From Pseudolabrys sp. (GTDB taxonomy: Bacteria; Pseudomonadota; Alphaproteobacteria; Rhizobiales; Xanthobacteraceae), in contig JADGGK010000030.1 of NCBI GenBank assembly GCA_019689975.1, positions 1 to 35,763 of the forward strand: a DNA stretch of 35,763 nt, written 5' to 3'. The translations under genes and the position numbers were made by a program. Of this stretch, positions 22,783-29,636 are shown piece by piece. Position 1 is the first letter of the stretch; each line of letters begins with the position of its first letter. A model generated the notes under the pieces. It ran no database searches. It saw nothing but the letters and a program-made list of their open reading frames with translations, and was not told the DNA's origin.

Positions 22783-23168
22783 GGTTGACGAAACGAGGCA
22801 GCGGCCGCGCGCGGTCGCTCGCCGCGGCTCGCCGCCGTCCGCCCCGGCATCCGGCGGCTTCGGCTTCGGGTTTGGGTTCGGCTTTGGGTCCGGCCTCGGC
22901 TTTGCCTTTGCCTTGGCGCAACTCTGGAGCGTGCCGATTTCCTATCAGGACAGACGTCCGCTGTCAAGCGGTCGTTCCTAGGATTATTTCTGCACAACCC
23001 CAGGCTGTGGATAACCCGCGGCGGCCTGGGCGAGGAAGGCGGCCGGGACTAGGACGGGGCCGGCGCCGGCCTGCGCCTTGCGCCGCGCGGGCGGCACGGC
23101 AAGAACCGGATTGCGTCGCCGCCGCTTGCGGGCGTCCTCGCCGCGACGGTGGGGCGGGGCGCGGCGCC
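22783..23168. other. Region upstream of the portal gene: promoter candidate, hexamer-like repeat, no terminase
   Basis: No gene is supported here. 22853-22915 is a degenerate GGCTTY/GGGTTY hexamer run; read on the minus strand in the portal frame it gives alternating Lys-Pro residues, but no start codon precedes it. A minus-strand promoter candidate lies at 22939-22967. 23108-23160 resembles a worn half of the dispersed repeat (GGATTGCGTCGCCGCCGCTTGCGGGCG). The terminase genes gp1/gp2 expected at this point are not present. Confidence 0.6.
22939..22967 (-). promoter_or_regulatory. Candidate promoter of the GTA head genes
   Basis: On the minus strand TTGACA (22967-22962) is followed after 17 bp by TAGGAA (22944-22939), about 157 bp before the portal ATG. 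The -35 is a perfect match to the housekeeping consensus and the -10 is weak. If used, the portal and head genes have their own promoter and do not depend on an upstream terminase gene. Confidence 0.4.
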
Positions 23169-23576
23169 TCAACGGGCGGCTCGGTTCGCGTCATAGCGGG
23201 CCCGGGCCGCGGCGATGGCGACGCGGTGCTTCAGCGCCCATGTCTCCAGCGCGCTCACCGGTTCGAGCAGGGAGCGGCCGAGCCTGGTCAGCGCATAATC
23301 GACCCGCGGCGGAATGGTGGGATGAACCGTGCGCGTGACGAGGCCGTCGCGCTCGAGCGCGCGCAAGGTGAGCGTCAGCATGCGCTGCGAGATCGACCCC
23401 AGCGCCCGGCGCAGCTCGTTGAAGCGCCGCGCGCCTCGGCCGAGCTCGGAGACCACGAGCACCGTCCACTTGTCGCCGATGCGCGAGAGCACTTCGCTCA
23501 CCGCGCGGCAATCCTCGGCGACATGCAGGTGACCGGGTATGCGCTTTGTGCCCTCTTGCGCGCCGCGCGCGGTCAT
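23169..23576 (-). CDS. HxlR-family transcriptional regulator
   Basis: A 135-residue winged-helix DNA-binding protein. The HxlR core is seen as 'CRAVSEVLSRIGDKWTVLVVS' (23-43), 'RRFNELRRALGSISQRMLTLT' (50-70) and 'LRALERDGLVTRTVHPTIPPR' (71-91), then 'VDYALTRLGRSLLEPVSALETW'-type C-terminal text. A single Cys23 just before the domain is the position used for redox or quinone sensing in HxlR members such as YodB and HypR. It is divergent from the FMN reductase gene with only 49 bp between start codons, so it very likely represses that gene and itself. Confidence 0.92.
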   Translation of the reverse strand: MTARGAQEGTKRIPGHLHVAEDCRAVSEVLSRIGDKWTVLVVSELGRGARRFNELRRALGSISQRMLTLTLRALERDGLVTRTVHPTIPPRVDYALTRLGRSLLEPVSALETWALKHRVAIAAARARYDANRAAR

Positions 23577-23625
23577 CTATCTAGCCTTGGTATAAATCCA
23601 TAACTTAGCCGATATAGGACGTGCC
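23577..23625. promoter_or_regulatory. Divergent promoter/operator between HxlR and FMN reductase genes
   Basis: This 49-bp AT-rich gap must serve both genes. For the plus strand, TTGGTA (23587-23592) and GATATA (23611-23616) are 18 bp apart, only 10 bp before the ATG. That would give a leader of a few bases or none. TATAAATC and GATATAGG around a central TAACTTAG could form the operator half-sites, spaced about two helical turns apart, overlapping the promoter. Confidence 0.5.
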
Positions 23626-24207
23626 ATGACTACACTCAAGCTCGGCGTGATCGTCGGTTCGAACCGGCGGGAATCGATCAACCGCAAGCTGGCGCAGGCC
23701 CTGGCGAGACTGGGCGGCCAGGTCTTCGCCGCGAGCTTCATCCCGATCGACGACCTGCCGATGTACAACCAGGATCACGAAAACCCGGTGCCGGACAAGG
23801 TCGCGCACTTCAAGGCGGCGGTGGCCGCCTCCGAGGCGCTGCTGTTCGTCACCCCCGAGCATAGCCGCTCGATCCCGGCGGTGTTGAAGAATGCCATTGA
23901 CTGGGGCGCGCGGCCCTGGGGCAAGAGCTCCTGGCCCGGCAAGCCCGCCGCCGTCATCGGTACCTCGGGCGGGGCGATCTCGACCGCGATCGCGCAGCAG
24001 CACCTGAAGTCCGTACTCCTGACCCAGGGGCTGCACGTGGTGGGCGGCGAGGCCTATATTCAGTTCAAGCCGGAGATGATCGATGCCGCGGGCAACGTGA
24101 CCGACGACAATGTACGCGAGTTCCTGCGGTCTTTCATCGATCGGTTCGCCGCTTTTGCGGCGCGTTTCGCCGCGCCGGCCACGTCGGCCGGCGAGCGTGC
24201 CGCCTGA
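23626..24207 (+). CDS. NADPH-dependent FMN reductase / quinone reductase
   Basis: This 193-residue flavodoxin-fold enzyme uses NAD(P)H and FMN to reduce quinones, azo dyes or chromate. The phosphate-binding loop 'GSNRRESINRKLAQAL' (11-26), the 'PMYNQDHE' segment (45-52), the FMN ring loop 'TPEHSRSIPAVLKNAIDW' (76-93) and 'GTSGGAISTA' (112-121) are all present. The family is EmrA/ChrR/YieF-like. The substrate cannot be fixed from sequence. With the divergent HxlR regulator it forms a pair like YodB/AzoR, where electrophilic quinones induce the reductase. The C-terminus has an Ala/Arg-rich extra tail. Confidence 0.94.
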   Translation: MTTLKLGVIVGSNRRESINRKLAQALARLGGQVFAASFIPIDDLPMYNQDHENPVPDKVAHFKAAVAASEALLFVTPEHSRSIPAVLKNAIDWGARPWGKSSWPGKPAAVIGTSGGAISTAIAQQHLKSVLLTQGLHVVGGEAYIQFKPEMIDAAGNVTDDNVREFLRSFIDRFAAFAARFAAPATSAGERAA

Positions 24208-24237
24208 CGCGGATGCCGGTGGTATTGGACGGTGACG

Positions 24238-24323
24238 CGTCATCGCGAGCGAAGCGACGCAATCGCCTGTTGTCCTGACTCCGGATTGCGTCGCCGCCCC
24301 TTGCGGGGCTGCTCGCGATGACG
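24238..24323. repeat. Complete palindromic repeat with nested inverted arms
   Basis: Outer arms CGTCATCGCGAGC (24238-24250) and GCTCGCGATGACG (24311-24323) are perfect 13-bp inverses. Inner arms GCGACGCAAT (24254-24263) and ATTGCGTCGC (24285-24294) are perfect 10-bp inverses. Another GC-rich hairpin, GCCCCTTGCGGGGC, lies between the right-hand arms. In RNA this makes a long branched hairpin between the FMN reductase and pirin genes. It is the cleanest copy of the family in the window. Confidence 0.85.
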
Positions 24324-24426
24324 AGGCGGGGTCGATCCGAGCCGAACCTGCTCGAGCCGATCCCGCCGGTCTTATGCTCTGATGCAAGTTCTTATGCACA
24401 ACGTGTGCAAAACGTGAGCCGCGCCC

Positions 24427-25332
24427 ATGTCCATTCGCCCGATCAAGCGCATCGTGCAATCCAAGCCGACGCTCGAGGGCGCCGGCGTGCGCCTGCGCCG
24501 CGCATTCGGCTTCGGCGACACCGCCGAGACCGATCCCTTCCTCCTGCTCGACGATTTCCGCAACGACCGGCCGAGCGACTATCTCGCCGGCTTCCCGTGG
24601 CACCCGCACCGCGGCATCGAGACCATCACTTATGTCTTGAGCGGCAGCGTCGAGCACGGTGACAGCCTCGGCAATCGCGGCACGCTCGGCGCCGGCGACG
24701 TGCAGTGGATGACGGCGGGACGCGGCATCATGCACCAGGAGATGCCCAAGGGCGACGCACTCGGGCGCATGCACGGCTTCCAGCTGTGGGCCAATCTCCC
24801 CTCCGCGCTCAAAATGACCGCGCCGCGCTACCAGGATATCAAGGCCGCCGACATCCCGGAGGTGGTGGACGATGACGGCACGCGCGTGCGCGTCGTGTGC
24901 GGCGAGTTCTGGGGCAAGAAAGGCCCGGTCGACGGGGTTGCCGCCGATCCGCGCTATCTCGACGTCTTCGTGCCCGCGGGACTGCGCAAGACCTTGCGCG
25001 TGGAAGTGGAGCGCCATGCCTTCGCCTATGTTTTCGAGGGCGACGGCGCATTCGCCTATGCCTCGAAACCGTTCGGCGTGCTGAGCGAGAAGCAGATCGA
25101 CGGCGAGGAGGTCTTGCTGCGCGAGCCGGCCGGCGACCGGTCGCTGGTGCTGTTCGACCAAGGCGACGAGATCGTCGTGCAGGCCGGCGAGCGCGGCATC
25201 CGCTTCCTGCTCGTCTCCGGCAAGCCGATCAGGGAGCCCATCGCCTGGTACGGGCCGATCGTGATGAACACGCAGGCCGAGCTGAAGCAGGCGGTCGAGG
25301 ATCTGCGCAACGGCACCTTCATCAGGGCCTGA
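24427..25332 (+). CDS. Pirin family protein
   Basis: A 301-residue bicupin. The N-terminal cupin has the metal ligands His59 and His61 in 'FPWHPHRGIET' and His103/Glu105 in 'GIMHQEMP', all four as in human pirin. The C-terminal cupin (about 190-290) starts 'LDVFVPAGLRKTLRV' and ends with the family block 'PIREPIAWYGPIVMNTQAEL'. Bacterial pirins such as YhhW have quercetinase activity or bind metabolic enzymes; the role here is open. The gene follows the FMN reductase gene by 219 bp, with the palindromic repeat between, and precedes a convergent AraC gene. Confidence 0.95.
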   Translation: MSIRPIKRIVQSKPTLEGAGVRLRRAFGFGDTAETDPFLLLDDFRNDRPSDYLAGFPWHPHRGIETITYVLSGSVEHGDSLGNRGTLGAGDVQWMTAGRGIMHQEMPKGDALGRMHGFQLWANLPSALKMTAPRYQDIKAADIPEVVDDDGTRVRVVCGEFWGKKGPVDGVAADPRYLDVFVPAGLRKTLRVEVERHAFAYVFEGDGAFAYASKPFGVLSEKQIDGEEVLLREPAGDRSLVLFDQGDEIVVQAGERGIRFLLVSGKPIREPIAWYGPIVMNTQAELKQAVEDLRNGTFIRA

Positions 25333-25358
25333 GGCGGCCGCGCGCGGCGACGGCTGCG

Positions 25359-25829
25359 TCAGGCAAGGCTGCGGCGATAGCGGCTCGGCGACATTCCCGT
25401 CGCCCGGCGGAATGCCGCCGAGAACGAGCTCGTCTCGGCGAAACCGAGCTGGCGCGCGATGTCGGTGATCGAACGCGTCGGTTCGCCCAGCATCGCCTTC
25501 GCCCGCGCGATGCGGCGTGCCATGTGATAGCGGTGCGGCGGCAGGCCGAAACTGCGCTTGAACGCGCGCGCGAAATGATAAGGGCTGAGATTGACGAGTT
25601 TGGCCAGCACCGCCAGCGGCAAGTCGTCGCCGATATGCGTTTCGATATAGTCCGCAACCTTCCGCCGCTGCCAGCCGCTCAGGCCGCCGCGCGCGAACGC
25701 CGTCGCCGCGTCGAGTAAAGGCGGAGCGCCCGGCGGTCTTGCATCCGCGGTCGCGGCATCGTTCACAACGGCGTGGTTAGACGAAAGGATGAGGAAGAGT
25801 CGCTGATCGTCCGATCCGAACTCCGCCAT
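25359..25829 (-). CDS. AraC-family transcriptional regulator
   Basis: The protein has 156 residues, with a C-terminal AraC DNA-binding domain (about 55-156): the first helix-turn-helix is around 'LPLAVLAKLVNLSPYHFARAF' (70-90) and the second around 'SITDIARQLGFAETSSFSAAF' (120-140), closing 'RRATGMSPSRYRRSLA'. The short N-terminal part (1-50) is not a recognisable ligand-binding domain, so it is a small single-domain member. The start at 25829 has GGGAG 5 nt upstream; a longer frame to 25997 runs into the AT-rich upstream region and is not favoured. It converges with the pirin gene, 26 bp apart. Confidence 0.88.
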   Translation of the reverse strand: MAEFGSDDQRLFLILSSNHAVVNDAATADARPPGAPPLLDAATAFARGGLSGWQRRKVADYIETHIGDDLPLAVLAKLVNLSPYHFARAFKRSFGLPPHRYHMARRIARAKAMLGEPTRSITDIARQLGFAETSSFSAAFRRATGMSPSRYRRSLA

Positions 25830-26473
25830 GCGTTCTCCCGGGGAACCGCGTTGCGACAGCCTTCCCGGAACGTTCCCCCTTCCCGCGTCTGGTTGTTTTG
25901 TTGTTTTTTGTTGTTTTATTGGCGCCGCTCGCTCGCGGCGGACGATCGTTGCCGGCCTTGTGCGTGATATCGCCGGATTCGTCGCCATCGACAACACACG
26001 CTTTGGTGAGTTTACCGCAAATTTATGGAATGAAACTCATTCGCGCGTTGCATGCGAGGCCTGCGCGGGCGCGGCGCTAAATGCGCAAATCCGAACAAGA
26101 GGCAGCAATTTTCGACAAGCAAGACGCGCGTGTCGTCCCCATTTATCGGCGTGGACGGCGCCGCATGCGGCGGCGCCATGGGAACTGAAAAGAAAATGAA
26201 ACCTGCGGTTAGGATGATTTTACCTAACGCGGCGTTGACGCCATCGTCGAAACGGCTTGTGCTCGCTGCCGGCGGCGAAGCTCTCGCTCCGCCGGGGTCC
26301 GGCGCACCGACGGTGAGCGAACAACGCGCCGACAGCCAGAAAGAGCACACGACAGCAAACCAATGAACGACGCCGTCCATCGGCGTTGGAGCGGGCGCGC
26401 CTTGCGGCTCAGCGGGCGCGAGCTCCGGAACCACTATGAGAGTCGAGAATCGCAAAAGTCGAGGAGAAATTCG
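25830..26473. other. 644-bp intergenic region with AT-rich tract and inverted repeats
   Basis: No gene is supported. It holds the 10-bp palindrome GGAACGTTCC (25867-25876), a T/G-only run of TTG and TTTT units (25891-25920), and a second AT-richer patch near 26000-26040. An inverted repeat GTTAGG / CCTAAC lies at 26208-26228, and a strong GC inverted repeat around 26158-26179 (GGCGCCGC...GCGGCGCC). Promoters for the AraC gene (minus) and the 98-residue exported protein (plus) must lie here. Confidence 0.6.
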
Positions 26474-26770
26474 ATGAAACGTTTCGTCGTCACAGGCGCG
26501 CTGCTGGCCGCCCTCGCGGCGTCGCCGGCGTTCGCACAGGCCTACAACCCCGAGGACGGAACCGGCAATGTCATTGTCGATCCGCCCTCCTGGCAGGCGC
26601 AAAAGATTGCGCCGATGAACCGCGGCACCTTTGCCTATGCGCCGGCGCGCACGCGCGCGGACAACGCCTTCGCCTATGCGTCGCAGGGATCATATGGCAT
26701 CGATCCCAACAGTCCCGCGGCGACCGGCGGCGGCAGTCTCGGCTACAATCAACTGCTGCTGCAGTACTGA
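26474..26770 (+). CDS. Small exported protein of unknown function
   Basis: A 98-residue protein with a clear signal peptide (1-22, 'FVVTGALLAALAASPAFAQA'). The mature part is short and rich in Tyr, Asn, Ala and Pro: 'YNPEDGTGNVIVDPPSWQAQ', then 'APMNRGTFAYAPARTRADNA' and a Gly/Ser-rich end 'TGGGSLGYNQLLLQY'. No domain is recognised, though short periplasmic proteins of this make-up are common in Bradyrhizobium-like bacteria. GGAG lies 9 nt before the ATG, supporting this start over an in-frame ATG at 26363. A terminator follows. Confidence 0.75.
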   Translation: MKRFVVTGALLAALAASPAFAQAYNPEDGTGNVIVDPPSWQAQKIAPMNRGTFAYAPARTRADNAFAYASQGSYGIDPNSPAATGGGSLGYNQLLLQY

Positions 26771-26818
26771 GTCGCAGCGGATCGCAAGCGCTTCGCGCGC
26801 CTCGTCGCGCGCGTGCGG

Positions 26819-26849
26819 GGGCGGGCCTCGTGCCCGCCCTCGGCGTTTT
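26819..26849. terminator. Rho-independent terminator-like hairpin
   Basis: A perfect 8-bp stem GGGCGGGC (26819-26826) / GCCCGCCC (26832-26839) with loop CTCGT is followed on the plus strand by TCGGCGTTTT. It lies 48 bp after the stop of the small exported protein gene, and the exporter gene converges from the right. The T-tract is short and interrupted. Confidence 0.6.
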
Positions 26850-26945
26850 CCGGAAGGCGGGCGAGGAGGCGCGCGGATTGCGCCGTGATCCCGCGCGAGC
26901 GAGGCGGAACCGCCGCTCGCCGTGCGCCGTCGTCGCCGCGCGCCA

Positions 26946-28526
26946 TCAAGGCGTGCCCGCGCCCGGCCTGCCCCGTGCGGCGGGCGCCTCCTGCGCCGAG
27001 GGGATCGGCGTTGCCGGAGCGCTCGGCGCGCCGGCCTCGGCAGAGTGCCTGGCGGGACCTTTGAGCGCCCGCTCCTCCATGGCGATGACGAAGGCCGCGC
27101 CGAAGGCCAGAACCAAGGCGCAGGCCAGGAACACGAATCGGAAGGCATGCGCGAGCACGGGACCGCTTGCCGCGCGCGCGAGCATCTCGATCGGCGTCCC
27201 GCTCTCGCCGCCGAGCCCGCCGAGCACGATGGCGCCGAGCGCGGCGACCAACAACGCGGACGCGAGCGCGCGAAAGAAATTGGCGGCGCCGGTGGCAATG
27301 CCCATCTGGTGGCGCGCGACCGCGTTCTGCATGCACACCGTCGACACCGGAAAGACGCTTCCCAGGCCCGAGCCGATGAACGCGAGCAATGTCAGCACGC
27401 CCCCTATCGGCAACGCGTCGGGCCAGATCGCCAGCGCCGCGAGCGCGAGGATGGCGACCGCGAGCCCGGCGAGCGGCATGCGCTTGTAGCGCCGCACGTG
27501 CACGAGCGCGCGCCCGGTGATGGTGGAGAAGACCACGGTCGCGCTCATCAGCGGGATCAGCGCCAGGCCCGACTGGCTCGCCGACAGGCGCAGCACGGTC
27601 TCGAAATAGAGCGGCACATAGATGGTCATGCCGACGAGCGTCGCCATGGCGCAAGCGCCGGCGAGCGCGGCCGTGCGCACCACCGGATTGCCGAGCACGG
27701 CCAGCGGCAGGAACGGATCGGCCGCCCGCGCCAGGCGCCAGGCGAACAGCCCCCACAGCACGGCCGAAACCGCGAGCAGCGCGCCACAATCGGCCGAAAT
27801 CCAGGCAAAGCGCCGACCGCCCCAGGTCAGCATCAACATGAGCGCGACCGCCGCGGCCATCATCAGCGCCGCGCCGAGCAGATCGAGGCTGCGCTGGCGC
27901 GGGTGAAAGGGCACGCGGCGCAGCACGCTCGCGGTCATGCCGAGCGCGGCAAGACCGAGCGGCAGGTTGATCCAGAAGATCAGCGACCAGTCGACATGCT
28001 CGGTGAGGAAACCGCCGAGAACCGGGCCGCCGACCGAGGAAAGCGCGAACACGGCGGCGATATAGCCCTGATAGCGACCGCGTTCGCGCGGCGAGACGAC
28101 GTCGGCGATGATGGTCTGCGCCAGCGCCATCAGGCCGCCGCCGCCGAGCCCCTGCAGCGCGCGCGCGAAAATGAGCGCGGACATGCTGCCGGCGAGCGCG
28201 CAAGCGAGCGAACCGATCACGAAAATGCCGATCGCCGCGAGCATGGTGACGCGCCGGCCATGCACGTCGGCCAGTTTGCCGTAGAGCGGCGTCACGGCCG
28301 TGCCGGTCAAGAGATAGGCGGTGACGATCCAGGACAGATCGCCGAGGTCGCCGAAATGCCGGCCGATGGTCGGCAGCGCCGTCGCCACGATCGTCTGGTC
28401 GAGCGCGCCCAGAAACATGCCGAGCATGAGCCCGATGATGACGGCGCGGATCTCCTCGTGACGCAACGGCACGGGCTCGCCGAGGCGCGGCGCGCTCGAT
28501 CCGCGATCGTGGGTGCTCGCATCCAT
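26946..28526 (-). CDS. DHA2-family MFS multidrug exporter (14 TM)
   Basis: A 526-residue inner-membrane drug/proton antiporter of the DHA2 (EmrB/QacA) family. The first TM carries 'LGALDQTIVATALPTI' (39-54), the DHA2 motif D1 with Asp43. Motif A is 'GKLADVHGRR' (83-92), and motif C is in 'SSVGGPVLGGFLTEHVDW'. About fourteen hydrophobic segments are visible, and the C-terminus is a disordered Ala/Pro-rich tail of about 40 residues. Substrates are unknown. The ATG at 28526 is chosen since the membrane domain begins about 28 residues later; an ATG at 28559 is possible, and neither has a good ribosome site. No membrane-fusion partner gene is adjacent. Confidence 0.93.
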   Translation of the reverse strand: MDASTHDRGSSAPRLGEPVPLRHEEIRAVIIGLMLGMFLGALDQTIVATALPTIGRHFGDLGDLSWIVTAYLLTGTAVTPLYGKLADVHGRRVTMLAAIGIFVIGSLACALAGSMSALIFARALQGLGGGGLMALAQTIIADVVSPRERGRYQGYIAAVFALSSVGGPVLGGFLTEHVDWSLIFWINLPLGLAALGMTASVLRRVPFHPRQRSLDLLGAALMMAAAVALMLMLTWGGRRFAWISADCGALLAVSAVLWGLFAWRLARAADPFLPLAVLGNPVVRTAALAGACAMATLVGMTIYVPLYFETVLRLSASQSGLALIPLMSATVVFSTITGRALVHVRRYKRMPLAGLAVAILALAALAIWPDALPIGGVLTLLAFIGSGLGSVFPVSTVCMQNAVARHQMGIATGAANFFRALASALLVAALGAIVLGGLGGESGTPIEMLARAASGPVLAHAFRFVFLACALVLAFGAAFVIAMEERALKGPARHSAEAGAPSAPATPIPSAQEAPAARGRPGAGTP

Positions 28527-28740
28527 AGGCGCGGCTTGATGCCGTGTCGCGGGCTTCATGGCAATGCAAGCAAACGCGGGTCTGGCATGACCGGGAGGAA
28601 TCGCGGCATCCGGCCACGGGCTGCGGTCATGCCGCGCCGCCGGGCGGGACGATCGCGGCACCGCATGCGAAGGCGCGCTCGGCCCGGCCGCCGCGCGCGG
28701 CCGGAAGCCGCGGCGGATCCCGCGCGATCAGCCGCCCCCT

Positions 28741-29235
28741 TCATCGCGACGCGCGCTTGCTGCCGCGCGCGCCTTTCGGCCACCTGCCCGGCCAGCGCAC
28801 GATATGGTGCACGAGTTCCTCGTCCGGCACCTCGCGGTCGGTCGCCGCGACGCGGCCGCGTACCGACACGCCGGCCTCGTGCACGGTCTCGCGCGAACCC
28901 GAAACGAGAGGATGCCACCAGGGCAGATCCTGGCCGTTGGCGAGAAGACGGTAAGCGCAGGTCGGCGGCAGCCAGGCAAGACGCTTGACGTTGCGCGGGG
29001 TGAGCCGCACGCAATCCTTTACGCGCGCCTGACGATGCGCATAGTCGCTGCAACGGCAGCTCTCGCAATCGAGCAATCGGCAGGCGACGTCGGTGAACAG
29101 CGTCCGCCGGGTATCGGCGTCGATGAGCTTGTTGAGGCAGCAGCGGCCGCAGCCGTCGCACAGGCTTTCCCATTCGGCCCTGGTCATCTCGGAGAGCCGC
29201 TTGCGGCGCCAGAAGGGAACGGCGGGTTCGGGCAT
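28741..29235 (-). CDS. YcgN-family cysteine cluster protein (UPF0260)
   Basis: The product has 164 residues. The family cysteines are present in order: Cys26, 29, 32 and 33 in '[13 protein letters not shown]', Cys52 in 'DVACRLLD', Cys57, 60 and 62 in 'CESCRC', and Cys75 in 'VKDCVRLTP'. Also visible are '[21 protein letters not shown]' and '[21 protein letters not shown]'. The pattern suggests a metal or Fe-S cluster protein, but its function is not known. The start at 29235 has GGAG 8 nt upstream. The C-terminus is Lys/Arg-rich. The family is broadly conserved in Proteobacteria. Confidence 0.95.
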   Translation of the reverse strand: MPEPAVPFWRRKRLSEMTRAEWESLCDGCGRCCLNKLIDADTRRTLFTDVACRLLDCESCRCSDYAHRQARVKDCVRLTPRNVKRLAWLPPTCAYRLLANGQDLPWWHPLVSGSRETVHEAGVSVRGRVAATDREVPDEELVHHIVRWPGRWPKGARGSKRASR

Positions 29236-29636
29236 CGGCGGTCTCCGGCCGGGTCGCGTCATCCCTAGCGCGGATGCGGCGCGAATGCCAACCGCTCGCG
29301 GCGCCCGAGCCCGCGGCCTCGCGCCGTCGCGCACCGCAAGGGATGCTGGAAGGGATGCCGGCGATGCGTGCCGCGCCCGACCCTCTATGCCGGCGGCGGG
29401 CGAGCCGTGCCGCGGCCGCTCGGGTTGCACCGCCGCTTTTTGCCCGCATTTTTGCTTCATTTTGATCGGCGGAGGGCGGCACCCGGCCCGTGTGGCGCGC
29501 TGGCGGCCGGTGCGCTAAAAGGGCGCCGCCGAAAGGCCGAAACGCCGCGATCCGTCAACGCGTCCGGCCGTGGGCGGGCCCGCGCGCCGCGCCCCGCTGA
29601 GCCTTCTGGGACGAGCGTTTTGAGAGAGCCTTCGCC
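29236..29636. other. Intergenic region before the penicillin-binding protein gene
   Basis: This 401-bp gap between divergent genes shows no credible reading frame. Frames that stay open are Arg/Ala/Pro-rich chance frames. A short AT-richer stretch at 29441-29466 is the likeliest place for a promoter, but I could not pick -35 and -10 boxes with confidence. Confidence 0.5.

Noticed and set aside
26922-28988. Plus-strand 688-codon open frame opposite the MFS exporter
   Set aside because: Antisense shadow dominated by Arg, Glu, His and Gln; the minus frame shows 14 TM segments and DHA2 motifs.
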